From Psettodes erumei (lineage: Eukaryota > Chordata > Actinopteri > Pleuronectiformes > Psettodidae): 64,000 bases of DNA. How positions within the stretch are numbered: the first letter of the stretch is position 1; each line of letters starts with the position of its first letter. The DNA lies in the NCBI GenBank assembly GCA_016785225.1, contig JAFBJZ010000591.1, forward strand, positions 112,501 through 176,500, written 5' to 3'. Under the pieces are notes generated by a model. The model searched no databases. It had not been told where the DNA came from and worked only from the letters and a program-made list of their open reading frames with translations. Positions 1 through 11,281 of the stretch are shown here, one piece after another. The translations under genes and the position numbers were made by a program.

Positions 1-666
1 GTGTGTGTGGGGATGGGGGGGGCACACTGGGTAAACCTCAGCCGCCTCAGACTGCAGAAACAGGAGATGAGCTGCCGGCCTCCTCTAAGCCAGCCGTCAT
101 TAAGATATCGCGTTCAAAGGCTGCGGATCTGTGCGTGGAGAGCTTCGCTTTGTGTGTCCGTCCATTATGTTGTGCGTCATTTGTTGCTTTTTTTTTTTTT
201 TATTCTCTTCACACAGTAAGCTCAGGTTATCTCTCCAAAGCCGAGATGTGTCATGTTTTCATGCGACGATATCGTCTTTCACGCTGTGTTGAGGGAAAAA
301 AAAACTAAACTGCCAGATGAAACTGGTGATGTCATCCCATTCATCTCAACCCCGGGATACATGGGGGGGGGGGGGCATGACAGACAATCAAATAAGTAGA
401 ATATTGATCAAATGTAATCAATATTTGGAGTCAATGTGCAGGTCTTTGAGTCTTCTGCTGCACGATGCAGGAAAAAGAGAAATCCTCAGGGAGCACCTCA
501 GGGCGGCGTCCTGGGCCCCTGCAAAGTTTCTGGTTCCAAGTAATAACGAACCGCGGCGATTGGGATTCGAACACGGCGAAGTCAGGACAAGATCGAGGCT
601 CCTTCAAAATAAAAGCCCGCGCGTTCGCCTGCTGGATGTTAAGCTGCTCGGTGAAGGTTAGCAGCG
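1..666. other. unique non-coding sequence
   Basis: The stretch opens inside a GT-rich tract and has a T-run near 187-199 and a 13-G run at 363-375. Reading frames are open only by chance and none resembles a known family. No splice-site pair, RNA gene or transposon end was seen. Confidence 0.5.
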
Positions 667-691
667 CACACACACACACACACACACACAC
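667..691. repeat. (CA)12 microsatellite
   Basis: Perfect CA dinucleotide tract seen directly, flanked by unique sequence. Confidence 0.97.
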
Positions 692-1250
692 TCACTTCAA
701 GGACCACACAGAGTGTTGCGCCAATGCAAGACGCACAATTAGCCTCAGATTTTCCCGAAGTCGCCCTGCATCGCGATCTGAAGCGGGAAGGTAAAGCTTC
801 CTCGTGAGATCACGCGTGTCATGCTCACGCCCGCGCGAACACGCGTGTGTCGATTGATGCCGCCGCAACTTCTCTTTGTTCCTATGCAAAGCAGATCTTT
901 TCTTATCTCAACTTTCCACCGACGGAGAGAGAGATAATTCATAGAGGAGGATGTGTTCGGTCGCTTAGCAACCGGCAATTATGCACGCTGTCTGGAGAGA
1001 AGATGCTCACTCGCCGCGTCCGGAAAAAAACGCGCGGCTCCTCTCTTTCGCTGCGAGTGGACGCGATAAACACGTCAATTAGCCGCGTCAAGGATGGCAA
1101 ACAAATCCGGCCGCCACATTAATCAGATTCCCAGCTCATATGCCGAGTAGTTAGAAGTGCGACACATCACACGCACTGACAGCGGCGGCATCAAAGGCTG
1201 CTGGGGGGGGGTGCCCACGAGGGGGAGTCAATTAAGTATTCTGCTGGGTG
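692..1250. other. unique CpG-rich sequence
   Basis: No gene is recognised. Two ACGCGTGT words (an MluI site each) lie near 812 and 841, and several CGCG words follow. Nothing else stands out. Confidence 0.5.
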
Positions 1251-1277
1251 GTGTGTGTGTGTGTGTGTGTGTGTGTG
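1251..1277. repeat. (GT)13 microsatellite
   Basis: Perfect GT tract seen directly, followed by a short GCGC junction. Confidence 0.97.
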
Positions 1278-1402
1278 CGCAGCGTCTGGGGACCGGCACG
1301 GAAACGGCAAAGCGAGCGAGACGGCGCCACTTCAGGATCCACGGACCCTGCTGCAAATGAAAAAAGCTCGGTACCGACTCACATGGCTGGACCCTCACCT
1401 CC

Positions 1403-1519
<117 letters not shown>

Positions 1520-1683
1520 GCAGGGGGGGGTCGATAACAAGAAAGTGTCAGAGAGCATTATTTGCACCGATGCTCCTCAGTCGGGTCCAGCGCGAAGCTC
1601 GAGCCTCATTGACCGCCGCACCTGAAGCTGGTGCCTTCAGGCGGCGCCGCACGAAACCACGGGCCAAATCAAATACATTGAAC

Positions 1684-1689
<6 letters not shown>

Positions 1690-1731
<42 letters not shown>

Positions 1732-1732
1732 A
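1690..1732. repeat. (CA)21 microsatellite
   Basis: Perfect CA tract preceded by a short GCGCGC, a purine-pyrimidine alternation prone to Z-DNA. Confidence 0.97.
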
Positions 1733-2458
1733 GACTGTCACAGACACAGCTCCATTTGTTTTTCATAAGAGTTGTGGACCATCAGCCACAACATTCCTCA
1801 GGCGGTTGAATAAACCGGACGCACGAGTCCAAGCCCGAGGGACGAGCTGCAACATCTCTGATGTCACAGTGAAATGCATTCTGGGAGTATTTTCTGGCTG
1901 CCTTTCTCGCAGCGCATTAGCTTCAGGGTTATTAGCGCCACTTCAACTCGCTCGTTAGTCACCATTCGGATCGATGGCGCTCCGGATTTCTCCCGGTTCC
2001 GTTCGGCATCGGATCCGAACGAGCTGGATCAGATCTGCAGATCGGCGCGTGGCGCTGATTCGGGCGCAAGATTTGAGGGATTGTTGGAAAACTCAGCTGC
2101 GACCATTAAAGATGCAGAAGGGAACCCCACCCGACTCCCACCCCCCCACCACCATCTCCTCCAGTCAGGCGAACAAACAGACCCTTTTTTTTTTCGGAGC
2201 ACCTGATGCAAGCGATGACGGCCGACTTCGCTCTCCAGCTCTCGGCGTTTGCTTTGGAACGTTTCCTGGATTACTCCCGATCCGTTAACGTCGCCTGATG
2301 GTTCCTTCGCTAATTATTCCTTAACGGGGGAAAACCGGCGCCAAAGTCTCCGCCCAGGTCCGACGTGGCGCCCGCCGTTCTTCGTTTAACTTTGGGCTCG
2401 CTCTCTTCCTTCGCCCTGTTGAGTTCTTTCGCGAATCACGGCGCTTCCTGTTTTTTTT
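1733..2458. other. unique non-coding sequence
   Basis: CpG-rich unique DNA with many GATC words and a T-run at about 2185-2194. No exon, RNA gene or transposon end is recognised. Confidence 0.5.
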
Positions 2459-2477
2459 CTTCTTCTTCTTCTTCTTC
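2459..2477. repeat. (TTC)6 microsatellite
   Basis: Perfect TTC triplet tract joined to a preceding T-run. Confidence 0.93.
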
Positions 2478-3157
2478 GTGTACGCTCGGTAACCATGCCA
2501 ACCGCCATCTCTGCACCTGGATGCTCACTTTCGATTGGCCGCCGAGCGAGCTTAACGGTCGCCGTCGCCGTGACCCGGACGTTAACCCTTTCATTAAGGA
2601 TGCGAGCCGCGGCCCGGAAACTCTTTTTATTCCTCGGGAAAATTAATTCAGCTACAGATATCCTGGAGTTTCCGTCGGACAGATGGCGCGAGGCGTCTCG
2701 GAGAAGCGGCGAACCCTCCAGGAATTTCATTAGTCTGTGGGGGGGGGGGGGTGTTTGGGCGCGGCGTGATCTGCACACTTAAAGCGGGTCGGCGCCGCAC
2801 CTCCCGGCTGAAGGCGACGATTTTCCAGTTCTTCTTCAGCTCACACACGCTCGTCTGCTGCCGGACTGAAAAATGCATGAGGCGACGCTGGAGGCCGCCG
2901 CTCTTTACCCACGGTTCGCGGGACGGTTTCTAAAGAAATGCATTCTGGGAGAAGGACACTGCACACAACTGCACTGCAGCCATTTAGTACTGAGCCTCCA
3001 TTTAATTGGAAGGGGGGGGGGGGGTGGGGCACGCAACACCGCTGGTTCTGGTTCTGGTACCAAGGTGAGGTCATTTTCGTTTCGTAAGCGGAGCCTCCGC
3101 GGTGCAGTGTGTTCACGCCGCTCATCAAAGCCGACAAAACCCACATACAAAGCAGAG
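2478..3157. other. unique sequence with poly-G runs
   Basis: Unique GC-rich DNA. Two long G-runs occur near 2739-2751 and 3011-3023. No gene is recognised. Confidence 0.5.
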
Positions 3158-3192
3158 TGGGGGGTGGGGGGGTGGGGTGGGGGTCCGGGGGC
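3158..3192 (+). other. G-quadruplex-forming G-run cluster
   Basis: Six or more runs of three to seven G separated by single T or short spacers lie on the plus strand. This fits the usual G4 pattern (four G-runs with loops under 7 nt). Function is unknown. Confidence 0.7.
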
Positions 3193-3365
3193 CCGCGGGT
3201 GTCGGCCGGAGCCACATCTGCATGCGTTCGGTTGCTCCACGATCAATAGTGGAGAGGCTTCAAAGAGGACGGCGGCGCGCCAGAGGGCTGAGCCGAGGAG
3301 ACGTGCTCGGCCGGGAAGCGTCGGGCCGCGTGGACTTCTATTGTGCCGTGTGTTTTACATTGCCC

Positions 3366-3367
<2 letters not shown>

Positions 3368-3436
<69 letters not shown>
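3368..3436. repeat. C6-(AC)34 microsatellite
   Basis: A 69-bp AC tract preceded directly by six C. On the minus strand this is a GT tract ending in a G-run, the junction type seen repeatedly in this window. Confidence 0.98.
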
Positions 3437-3438
<2 letters not shown>

Positions 3439-3556
3439 CCCCCAACCCCCCCGGCAGGAGAGCGAGCAAACACTTTTATCAACACCTCAGCTCTGGACAT
3501 AAATAAGTCGAGGCTCAGGCACAGATCTCTGACAGCAGAACAACAGCCGCTATCAT

Positions 3557-3576
3557 CCGGACCGGACCGGACCGGG
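3557..3576. repeat. (CCGGA)n pentamer tract
   Basis: About four copies of the CCGGA pentamer. The same pentamer recurs at 6167-6192 and 21692-21710. Confidence 0.85.
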
Positions 3577-3637
3577 CCGCGTGTCACAGACTGTACAAAA
3601 ATCCATTAAAATATATAAATATATAAATACATTGAAT

Positions 3638-3916
3638 CCGTCTTCTCCTGAGCGACCACCAGGGGGCGACGCCACCGGTCTGTCTGTATAGAAGTCAGTG
3701 AGGAAAATGGATTAATGTCCAGGAAACAAAACCAGGAAGTAGGGGAGGTTTGGGGGGGCGTGGCTACACTGTGATTGACAGGTAGCTCGTTTCCACTGCA
3801 AATCGTTCTTAGCGGCCAAATAAGGCGCTAAACTCGAGTCGCCAAACTCGAGGTTTCAGAACAGCAAACGAGCGGGTGACATCGAGGTGAGTCACCACTT
3901 CAAACAGGAAGTGACC
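3638..3916 (+). mobile_element. dispersed repeat, copy 1 (unclassified)
   Basis: This stretch shares ordered blocks with the reverse complement of 51801-52078: CGTCTTCTCCTGAGCGACC, CCACCAGGGGGCGAC, AGTAGGGGAGGTTT, a G-run then CGTGGCT, GTGATTGACAGGTAGC, and GGTGACATC followed by a CCACTT block. The two copies differ by substitutions and indels, so they are old members of one interspersed family. No ORF, tRNA-like head or clear terminal repeats were seen, so the class is unknown. From memory, the GCGACCACCAGGGGGCGAC core is frequent in teleost DNA; that is not checked here. Confidence 0.7.
3656..3670 (+). promoter_or_regulatory. CTCF-like motif, forward
   Basis: CCACCAGGGGGCGAC matches the vertebrate CTCF core (CCASYAGRKGGCR) at every position. 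It lies inside dispersed-repeat copy 1. Binding is not shown by sequence alone. Confidence 0.55.
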
Positions 3917-4710
3917 GTCCGCAAACTGAATATTTACATTAATTAACTGAGCAGTCGGGTCAGATGGACCGGCCCGGTCCAAAAGCAAACTTCTGTCCAT
4001 TTCCAGGATGCAATATTCATAATGTTTAATGAAGGACCGTCATAACCGCAGGCGGTCAGATCATCAGAAACGCGAGGCGTCCGGCCTCTCTATTAACAAC
4101 ACCTCGGGCCCGGCGACATCGCCGGCGCCTGCGCCGTGAATGCTGGGAAAATCGGCGGTGGGATGAAGAGAAGTGACGGGATAAGTGCGCAGAAACGCAC
4201 AAAAAAGAGGCGCGACCTCCCGCGGAGGTGTAATTAAATGTTCTGGCTCTTGTTTCGCATTAGACGATATGAATCCAGTATTAGTCATTAATGGGAGCGG
4301 GCGGTGGCGGCGGAGAGATGGGGGAGAAAATGGGAGGGGGGGGGCATGACAGGGGAGGCTTATTAGCCGCTCACCTACGCCGCGGACCGATCTGAAAAAA
4401 TAAAACAAAATTAAAATGATGTGAATCCTTCAGAATTAATTGCGGCTGCCAAACGTGGACACGTTTACTTTGTGGTGGCGGCGGCGGCGGGTGGGTGGGG
4501 GGGGGGTGACAACTGCAATCACATGGTGATTGGATACGGCGTGGCGAAATAGGCAGTCATCTTTAAAGAGGTGGGGGGTGGAGGGGTGGAGGGGGTGCAC
4601 CTGATTACAGCCTATCGAGGAGGCTGAAACAATATGTCGGCCATATTTAGCGGCAGGTCAGGCAGCTCTGCTCCGTCTGTGGGGGGGCAGACCCTTCGTC
4701 TGAGGGTTTG

Positions 4711-4735
4711 AGATGGGTGGGGGTGGGGGTGGGGA
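4711..4735 (+). other. G-quadruplex-forming cluster
   Basis: Four or more G-runs of three to five G with single-T spacers on the plus strand. Confidence 0.65.
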
Positions 4736-4838
4736 TCGAGTGAAGTGGGAGTCATCTGCGTGAGGATCACTTCGGGATTAAGGCTCGTCCGCAGCTTCCG
4801 ATAGGACGCGGAACGCCGAGCAATTCAGCTGTACTTGG

Positions 4839-4861
4839 CACGTGTCGCTAATTAGCACGTG
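4839..4861. promoter_or_regulatory. paired CACGTG E-boxes with an ATTA word
   Basis: Two palindromic CACGTG sites (4839-4844 and 4856-4861) lie 17 bp apart, with CTAATTAG between them. CACGTG is bound by bHLH-ZIP and clock-type factors. The pairing is seen; function is inferred. Confidence 0.3.
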
Positions 4862-5054
4862 TTAGCATGCTAGCGCGCGAAACTCAGATTGAGGAATAGC
4901 GTCTGAGCAGGCTAGCGTTAGCGTTTCAGTTCACGAGCGTCACGGAGACTCGTCTCGTCTTCATCTCGCCCCTCGCCTCTGATTTCTGAGCCGGTTGCTG
5001 CAGCAACGCGTCACCTTTGACCTTTTGTTGATAAAGAGCGGCGGCTCTTGTATC

Positions 5055-5093
5055 TCCACCTCCTCCTCCTCCACCTCCTCCTCCTCCTCCTCC
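5055..5093. repeat. (TCC)n triplet tract
   Basis: Imperfect TCC/ACC tract of about 13 triplets. Confidence 0.93.
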
Positions 5094-5853
5094 GAGCTGA
5101 ACCGGTCGCGGAGCCTCGACTCAAGGCCTCTCCGCGTTTTTTCCGAACAGACTCTTGGTTCTTGGCCGCGTTTCCTCCCGCACAATGACGCCTCGCTTTG
5201 TATTCAAGAAAAGCCGCAGGAGGGAGAGATGGGGAAAAAAACAAAAAAAAACAGCGGCCGGATTAATCCAGAGTCACGCCGGGCCGACGACTCGGAGACG
5301 CACGCTCCCTCTTTCATCGGCTTGTAGCCATTACTGCAATTATCTATTCTCAGCGGCCTAATCTTCAATTTAATCTGCGAGGATGGCTCCGCTATTGCTA
5401 AAGTAAGCGCACCTCTCCGATGAGATCCCGTCCCTGACCTTGATAACTCCATAAACCTGCCAGAGGCCCGTTCTGCTCCGGGCGGGAAATATACGGCACC
5501 GGGAACACGGGGGCCGCCAGCGACTCGCTCTCTCTCGCAGGTACTCAAACGTTTGGCAGACGACCACGCTGGATGGGGGAAAAAAAAAAAAAAGAGCAGC
5601 AGCTGCACTTTCTCTCCGTGCTGCAGCTTCCTTCGTTTCATCCGCCGAAGCTGAAGAAACGGCGGGCGGCGCTCGGCGCCGATCGGCGGTTAGCTCACAC
5701 GGGAGGTGACGAAAACAAGCGGCCCGCAAAGTCGGCGCGACCGGAAAACCCGCCGCTCCGATCTTCGGTTCCTCGACGCGAAATAAAATCCCCCTCGGAG
5801 GCGATGGCCGCCATCGTTCGCCTACCGGAGCGAGCACCAACCGGAACAAAAGG
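5094..5853. other. unique non-coding sequence
   Basis: CpG-rich unique DNA with an A-run at about 5580-5593. Overlapping ORFs on both strands are not family-like. No RNA gene or repeat is recognised. Confidence 0.5.
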
Positions 5854-5896
5854 TGAGGAGGAGGAGGAGGAAGAAGAAGAAGAAGAAGAAGAAGAA
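5854..5896. repeat. (GAG)n(GAA)n triplet tract
   Basis: A purine-only tract of about 14 triplets. A homopurine mirror tract of this kind can adopt triplex DNA. Confidence 0.95.
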
Positions 5897-6479
5897 AACA
5901 AGTCCTGGCAGAGGAGTGAGGTGAAGCGGTTCACCTTGGATCTTCACAAAGTTTCTCTCACGACCCGGAGAGAGAGGAAGTCAGAATATGCAAATCAGCC
6001 CCCCCCTCAGCCCCGCCCCCTGACCCTCCCCCCAGCTAACTCAGTGTCAAACAGCAGCAAGATCTGAGCTTGAGAAATTTGAACTTCGACGCCCGAAATG
6101 ACACAAACTCATAATTTGCGTTTCAGTGAAGCTGTTTATCAGAGCGGGGAGACGGCCCGACTGTCTCCGGACCGGACCGGACCGGACCGGAGCGGCGCTG
6201 GTGCTGCTGCTGCTGCTCTGGATGTTATTCATCTCTTCCTGTGAGCAGAATTCTGATGAAGCATCGCCGCCGCGGCCTGCGCGCTCGCAGACGAATGAAT
6301 CAAACTCCTGTAAACCTCTTCATCAACAATACCCGTCCATTTTATAGAGTTTAATCTTTAACATCCAGAGCTCCATTTGGCTCCCCCGTCGTCAATCCAG
6401 CCGCTGCAGGATTTTACTCGACCCCGCCCCGAACCCCCCTCCTAAAAAAAAAAAAACGACACCCCCCGTTCATTCAGGA
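5897..6479. other. unique non-coding sequence
   Basis: Unique DNA with CCGGA pentamers (annotated separately), a short CTG/TGC tract near 6200-6216 and an A-run near 6445-6456. No gene is recognised. Confidence 0.5.
6167..6192. repeat. (CCGGA)5 pentamer tract
   Basis: Five perfect tandem CCGGA copies. Confidence 0.9.
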
Positions 6480-6720
6480 TAAATTTATGATGTCTCATAA
6501 ATTTGGATTGGAATATGTAGCCGTGAGGACTGTGTTTGCGTCCCCCCCCTCGCCGCCCGCCGCCCGCGCTCTGGCATTTCCCTCACGCGCGCACGTCCCG
6601 CCGATATCGCCTCGCCGCTTTGTAGTTACCCCTCGCGCACAAATTTGCATCAAATTTCCAGCTATCTCCGGCGTTTGGGATCATTTGCATGATGCTGTTT
6701 GCTATCTGGCGGCGCCGCGC
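6480..6720. promoter_or_regulatory. CNE-like block with octamer/POU words
   Basis: Within GC-rich DNA this block has low-CpG, AT-rich words typical of vertebrate non-coding enhancers: TTTATGATGTCTCATAAATT, AAATTTGCATCAAATTT and ATTTGCATGATGC. ATTTGCAT is the POU octamer in reverse. This is a look-alike call; only cross-species alignment could confirm it. Confidence 0.3.
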
Positions 6721-7060
6721 ACTTGACTGCGTCGGCGGCTCCAGAAAGGGGGGGGGGGGGTCGCGTACGTGGAGTCGAGGACGGGGGGGAGCCGGGTGAC
6801 GCCGGGGCGGGAGCCGGAACAATCTGCTCTCTCCTCTCCTAATCTCTCCTTTCTCCTAATGACACAATAAAGTCTAATATATCTATTAAAATGGTGGGAA
6901 GTCGTCCTCGCGTCCCCCCGCGGCCGACGCGGCCGTATCTGCGCGCCGCTGATAGCGGAGCGCCGGGGATTTGTGGCGGGAAAAATACGCTCGGCGTCGT
7001 AATTCCGACCGGGGCGGGAAAAGAGGCGGATGAAGGAAAAGTGCTGCCTGTAGATGTGCA
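6721..7060. other. unique GC-rich sequence
   Basis: A G-run lies at 6749-6760, followed by CpG-rich unique DNA. No gene is recognised. Confidence 0.5.
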
Positions 7061-7620
7061 CAGGTGAATCTGAAAAACTGAGAATCAGGAGAAAAACTTC
7101 ATTTATTTTTTAAAAATAAAAACAGCCAAATAATAAAATTTCTATTATTCATTTCTATAATAATTAGTATTATTTATTATTTTGATATTATTCCCTTTTT
7201 TTTTAAATATATAATAACAGAAATAAATAGTTAAAAACTAGAGAATCCTACTGAAGAAGAGCTGATGCAGTAATTAAACAGTAGTAAGTAATGAAAATCC
7301 TTTTCTGATTGATCTGTGGAAATATTCTGATCATGTGAGAAACTGGATTTTTGATTTTCATCAAATAATCCACAATAATCCACATAAAAAAGGCTTGAAT
7401 TATTATATTGTTGTTGTTGTGTCTTGCCTATTATGTGCATTTTTAAATAGTGTATTTTTTATATTTATTCCTCGGGCAGCGGTGCGTATTTTAATCTTCT
7501 TTATAATCTTGTGAATTTTTTTTTAGATTTATAATTGTTGTAGAAATGTGAAAGTTTTGCATTTCTGAAATTAATTATGAAAAAAAAAAAAAAACAGGAA
7601 CTTTGAGTTGCACCAGTATC
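7061..7620. other. AT-rich island
   Basis: An abrupt change from GC-rich flanks to TTTATT/AATAAT-rich DNA, ending in an A-run near 7580-7593. No ORF of note, terminal inverted repeat or target duplication was found. It could be decayed transposon DNA or a matrix-attachment-like tract. Confidence 0.6.
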
Positions 7621-8365
7621 AGAACTTCCTGTTTCCAGTGCGTTACCTTTAACTGCGAGGTACAACCTCATTTATACTACAGTTTTTGTACATGTACACT
7701 GTGTACTGCAGGATCCACAACAAGCTGCTCTAATGGGGCTGCAGAAGAGGGCGGCCGCGTCTGATTGGCTGATTGAAAGCAGGAAGAAAAAAAAAAAAAA
7801 AAAAAGATGGCGTGTTGAAACAGCGGAGTCATCAGTAGAGACGGAGTAAAACTCCTTTTAAAACAAACATGGTCTCAATGACCCAAATCAAGCGCTCACA
7901 GTTTTCTCATTTTCCGTTCCACGGTCGAGCGCCTCACGTTATCTCGACTTTTTTTTTTTTTATTCCGCCGCCTGACGCGGGATTCAGCGCCACGCTTTCC
8001 TGCGAGGAGGTTCCCGCCACCTCAGGCGCGAAATAAACGGCGGAGTCGACGACTCGGCGCTTCGCGGCCGCCGTTCGCCCGGCTCGTCTCCTCCGATGCG
8101 ACGTTTTTTTTTGTCTCATTGAAGAGCGGCGACCTCGAACGGGTTTCGCTGCCGCGGCGCCGATCCGGTTCAAACCCAATTTCTGAGAAGACGGGAGGAG
8201 TAAACAACCCTCCCGCCTCGATCCCGCTCCACAAATAATATCACGTCCCGGTTCTTCTGCGGCGCCTGCAGATGAAAATCTGCCTTCGGGGTCAAACCTG
8301 CGGGCGGGACTTCAGATGTGCGGCAGATGTCGCTGCACGGAAACGACAAAAAACATCAACGCGAC
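7621..8365. other. unique sequence
   Basis: Unique DNA with poly-A (about 7787-7805) and poly-T (about 7950-7961) runs. No exon, RNA gene or transposon is recognised. Confidence 0.45.
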
Positions 8366-8397
8366 CTTCTTCTTCTTCTTCTTCTTCTTCTTCTTCT
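8366..8397. repeat. (TTC)10 microsatellite
   Basis: Perfect TTC tract. Confidence 0.96.
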
Positions 8398-8556
8398 CCT
8401 GCTCGGGTCCGACCGAGCCGGAACTTAAAAAACTCACGTCTGAATGAACGGGCGTATTCACGGGTCTGATAGCGGCGCGGACTCGCAGCTGCTCCATCAT
8501 CCTGTTTCGCCTGTTTTTGTTTTTGTTTTTGTTTTTTTTCCTCCATATCGCTGCAG

Positions 8557-8674
8557 AAGTTTCACATCTGTTCAGTTTGTTATCCTGTAATTATATTAGC
8601 TCACATCCACGGCCTATTAGCGCAACCGCCGAGGCAGAAACACTGAGTTTCTTTGCACTCCGGGGTGACCCCCC

Positions 8675-8719
<45 letters not shown>

Positions 8720-8800
8720 TCCGGTTCCCTCCGAGTCCATCAGTCGTCACGTTTCGCACAAACATCATTTGTCGCCGCTGATGGAATCAGGATTCATCAG
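8557..8800 (+). other. candidate exon (doubtful)
   Basis: A strong acceptor precedes it: a long T/G-pyrimidine tract from about 8512, then CTGCAG ending at 8556. A good donor follows, CATCAG|GTGAGC, with GT at 8801. The 244-bp interval is open in one frame throughout, but it includes a (CA)20 tract that would encode alternating His-Thr, which argues against real coding. If transcribed it is more likely a non-coding or untranslated exon. No homology is recognised. Chance pairing of splice-like signals is the leading alternative. Confidence 0.12.
8677..8717. repeat. C9-(CA)20 microsatellite
   Basis: CA tract entered directly from a C-run (8669-8677). Confidence 0.97.
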
Positions 8801-8882
8801 GTGAGCAGGTGCTGAATTTGCATCAGAATCGCACGGGAGGGAAAACAGGAAGTGTTCTGTTTGTGTTGGGGGGGGGGGCACG

Positions 8883-8906
8883 ACACACACACACACACAC
8901 ACACAC
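8883..8906. repeat. (AC)12 microsatellite
   Basis: First of three AC tracts within 210 bp; preceded by a G-run (about 8869-8878). Confidence 0.96.
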
Positions 8907-8979
8907 TCCATCTCATCGTGTTGCCTCTGACAGGACCTCTGCCTGCTCCTGTTTGGCCTGCTGACTCGCCCCGGGGCCA

Positions 8980-8982
<3 letters not shown>

Positions 8983-9016
<34 letters not shown>
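8983..9016. repeat. (CA)17 microsatellite
   Basis: Second tract of the cluster. Confidence 0.97.
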
Positions 9017-9019
<3 letters not shown>

Positions 9020-9041
9020 CATCCCGCCCCCCTGTTTACTG

Positions 9042-9043
<2 letters not shown>

Positions 9044-9088
<45 letters not shown>
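9044..9088. repeat. (CA)22 microsatellite
   Basis: Third tract of the cluster, 27 bp after the second. The spacer contains a C-run. Confidence 0.97.
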
Positions 9089-9090
<2 letters not shown>

Positions 9091-9225
9091 GTTGGCTCGT
9101 TGCTTGTGACAAACGCGACCTCGCAGCAGAATAAGTCACGGGCCCGGCCCGATGGCATCATCAGTGTTTTATGGGCGGCGCCGGCAGGAAGAAGAGAAGA
9201 AGAAACTTAAAGACATTTAGTAAGT

Positions 9226-9228
<3 letters not shown>

Positions 9229-9259
<31 letters not shown>
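9229..9259. repeat. (GT)15-G6 microsatellite
   Basis: GT tract running directly into a G-run. Confidence 0.96.
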
Positions 9260-9261
<2 letters not shown>

Positions 9262-9576
9262 GGGCACGTGCAATAAAGAAGAGCGACAGCGTTTTTAAAA
9301 AAAAATAAAAATAATAATACGATTTGATAAAGCGGGGAAGAGCGAGCGCTCGACACGCAGGTAAGTGTTTCCAAAATTAGATAAGAGAAGAAGAAGAGCG
9401 CGAGGAGCAGGGGGGCGTTTAATACGTCCGATAAGACGGCGCGGCGGGCCGGGTATCGGCGCCATCGTCAAACACACTTAGCGGTTGAAGCGGCGTAAAC
9501 GGCTGACGGGCCGATACCGGGTCAGTATGGATCACCTGAGATACGAGAGCGTCAGGTGGTCGTTCATCACAGGCCG
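9260..9576. other. unique sequence with an orphan donor-like site
   Basis: A perfect 5-prime splice consensus, CAG|GTAAGT, sits at 9358-9366 on the plus strand, but no acceptor or coding frame pairs with it. The rest is unique DNA. Confidence 0.4.
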
Positions 9577-9624
9577 CAACGACAACGACGACGACGACAA
9601 CAACAACAACAACAACAACAACAA
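9577..9624. repeat. (GAC)n(AAC)n triplet tract
   Basis: Imperfect GAC repeats grade into perfect AAC repeats, about 16 triplets in all. Confidence 0.94.
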
Positions 9625-11281
9625 GGGTTCGCTCCGCTGTGCGTCTCCGACCGGCGCCATCCATCCATCCCTCCGCCCATCATCCGCCCATCCGACCTCA
9701 GATAAACAGGAAGTCTGAGGTCTACAACTTCGGTTTGAACCCGGACCGCGGCGACGCTGGGAAGTCGGAGGCCGCCTGAAGGCACCGCGGCTCTCCAACA
9801 GCTCGTTCACCGCTAATCTCTCATCCACAACAAAAACGCCATGATCGCCCTGGCGATGGAAAATAATCCCTTCATCTCTTGAACCGTTTGAAGGGATTAA
9901 AACGACGGGGGTCGTCATCGACGACAACCCCGTCATCAGGAAAACGTCCAGATTCAACTTTTCACAGATGAAAAACGAGCCGTGCTAATTAACAGGCTAA
10001 TCGCCCGACATTAATCAATCAGCGCGGTTTAACGAGCCAATCAGGCGTCGGCGTGTTACCTGATTATGTTTGCGTGTTTGTCTACTCAGCGCTGATCAAC
10101 ACGGGCAATGTTTATCTTGACGAAATGTCACTCCAACTCCAACTCAGTTTCATCACGCAGGTGTAATCTGTAATCTGGGACGGATTACAGCAGTGGACAG
10201 GTGCGTCCCACCTGGACACGTCTTCTGTAATCCCGTTCGCCCCGGATTTCATGATGACAACACCGATCTCGCAAATTCGAGATTCACATCTGTCCGCTCG
10301 GCAAAAACCTGGAAACGCGATTCCTCTTTCGAATCCCTCGCCACAAAGATCCGGACCACAGGGTGGACCGGTTCTGGCCCGGGTCAGATTAAGTGCGGCG
10401 CCTGTTCTCTTACCGCCATCAGACTCCAAGCTAAGACGACTTCCATCCCCCCCCTCCCCTCCCCCCGAGCGTCTGGCCCGGTTTCCCCTCCTGAGAAGCG
10501 GTTCAGAACCGGCCCGGTCCTGCGGGACCCTCCTCTCGTTTGACTCCCGCCGCCCTCAGTCCCGCCGCTCTTTATTCCCGGCGCCGCCTCATTTACAAGT
10601 GTTTAGTGCGGCGGCGCTTTCCCAGGCTGAGAAAATCTCCGCGCTGCTGAAAATAACAATTTGATTTCTGACAGGTTTACTTAGCGCCGCCGCCATTTTC
10701 GTCCGCCGCCGAAGCGAGGCGATGACCTGCTGGAAGCCGAGGCGCCGGCTGCAGGTCCGTGTACTCGAAAACGAGCCTGTGATTGGTCGATCCGAACACG
10801 CCGCAGATTTTTTCGACGCGGTCTCCTCGGGGAACGCCGCCACCTCGAACCCGGAACATTCTGGATCCAGATCTTTAGTCGGAGGCTTGAAAGAATAACG
10901 TCGGCGTGTGCGCCCGGTTAATGATGTTTAGAAGTCATTGTCGTGTTTAAATGGGGGGGCGGGACCGGACCGACGACCCCCATCACGACGACCCCCAGGA
11001 CGGATGCGAGCGCCGCGGTTCATAACACAAGCTGTTTGTGGAAGACAGACGTTAATGGATGCTCGACCCGGGACGCCATAAATCATCACTACATAATCAA
11101 CTGAGAAAAAAACAACAACAACAAAATCACCACGTCAGTCGCCCCTTCCCATTGGCTGCTGGGGTCACGAGTAGGCGTGGCCTGACGGGTGAGCCATCGC
11201 GAGGCGGGTTTCCGCAAACACAACAAACCGCTTCTCCGATTCGCTGAACGCAACCTGACAAAGCTCATAAGCGATTTCAGC

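Larger units (their letters stand above)
3917..5054. other. unique sequence, partly regulatory-looking
   Basis: No exon is recognised. The stretch contains ATTA-type homeodomain words around 4040-4440, G-runs at 4490-4507 and 4571-4600, a G4-type cluster at 4711-4735 and two E-boxes at 4839-4861. Confidence 0.45.

Noticed and set aside
548..590. tRNA-like GATTCGAACAC (B-box look-alike, either strand)
   Set aside because: The five bases on each side of the loop are not complementary, so no T-arm forms, and no A-box or acceptor stem is present.
5573..6067. ORF with a Glu-rich stretch
   Set aside because: The Glu run is the GAG/GAA triplet tract; the flanks show no family resemblance.
8160..8190. 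GGTTCAAACCC, another tRNA T-loop look-alike
   Set aside because: No complementary T-stem or other cloverleaf arms.
9358..9366. Perfect CAG|GTAAGT donor
   Set aside because: No acceptor, start codon with a sensible frame or partner exon nearby; such words occur by chance in 128 kb of strand.
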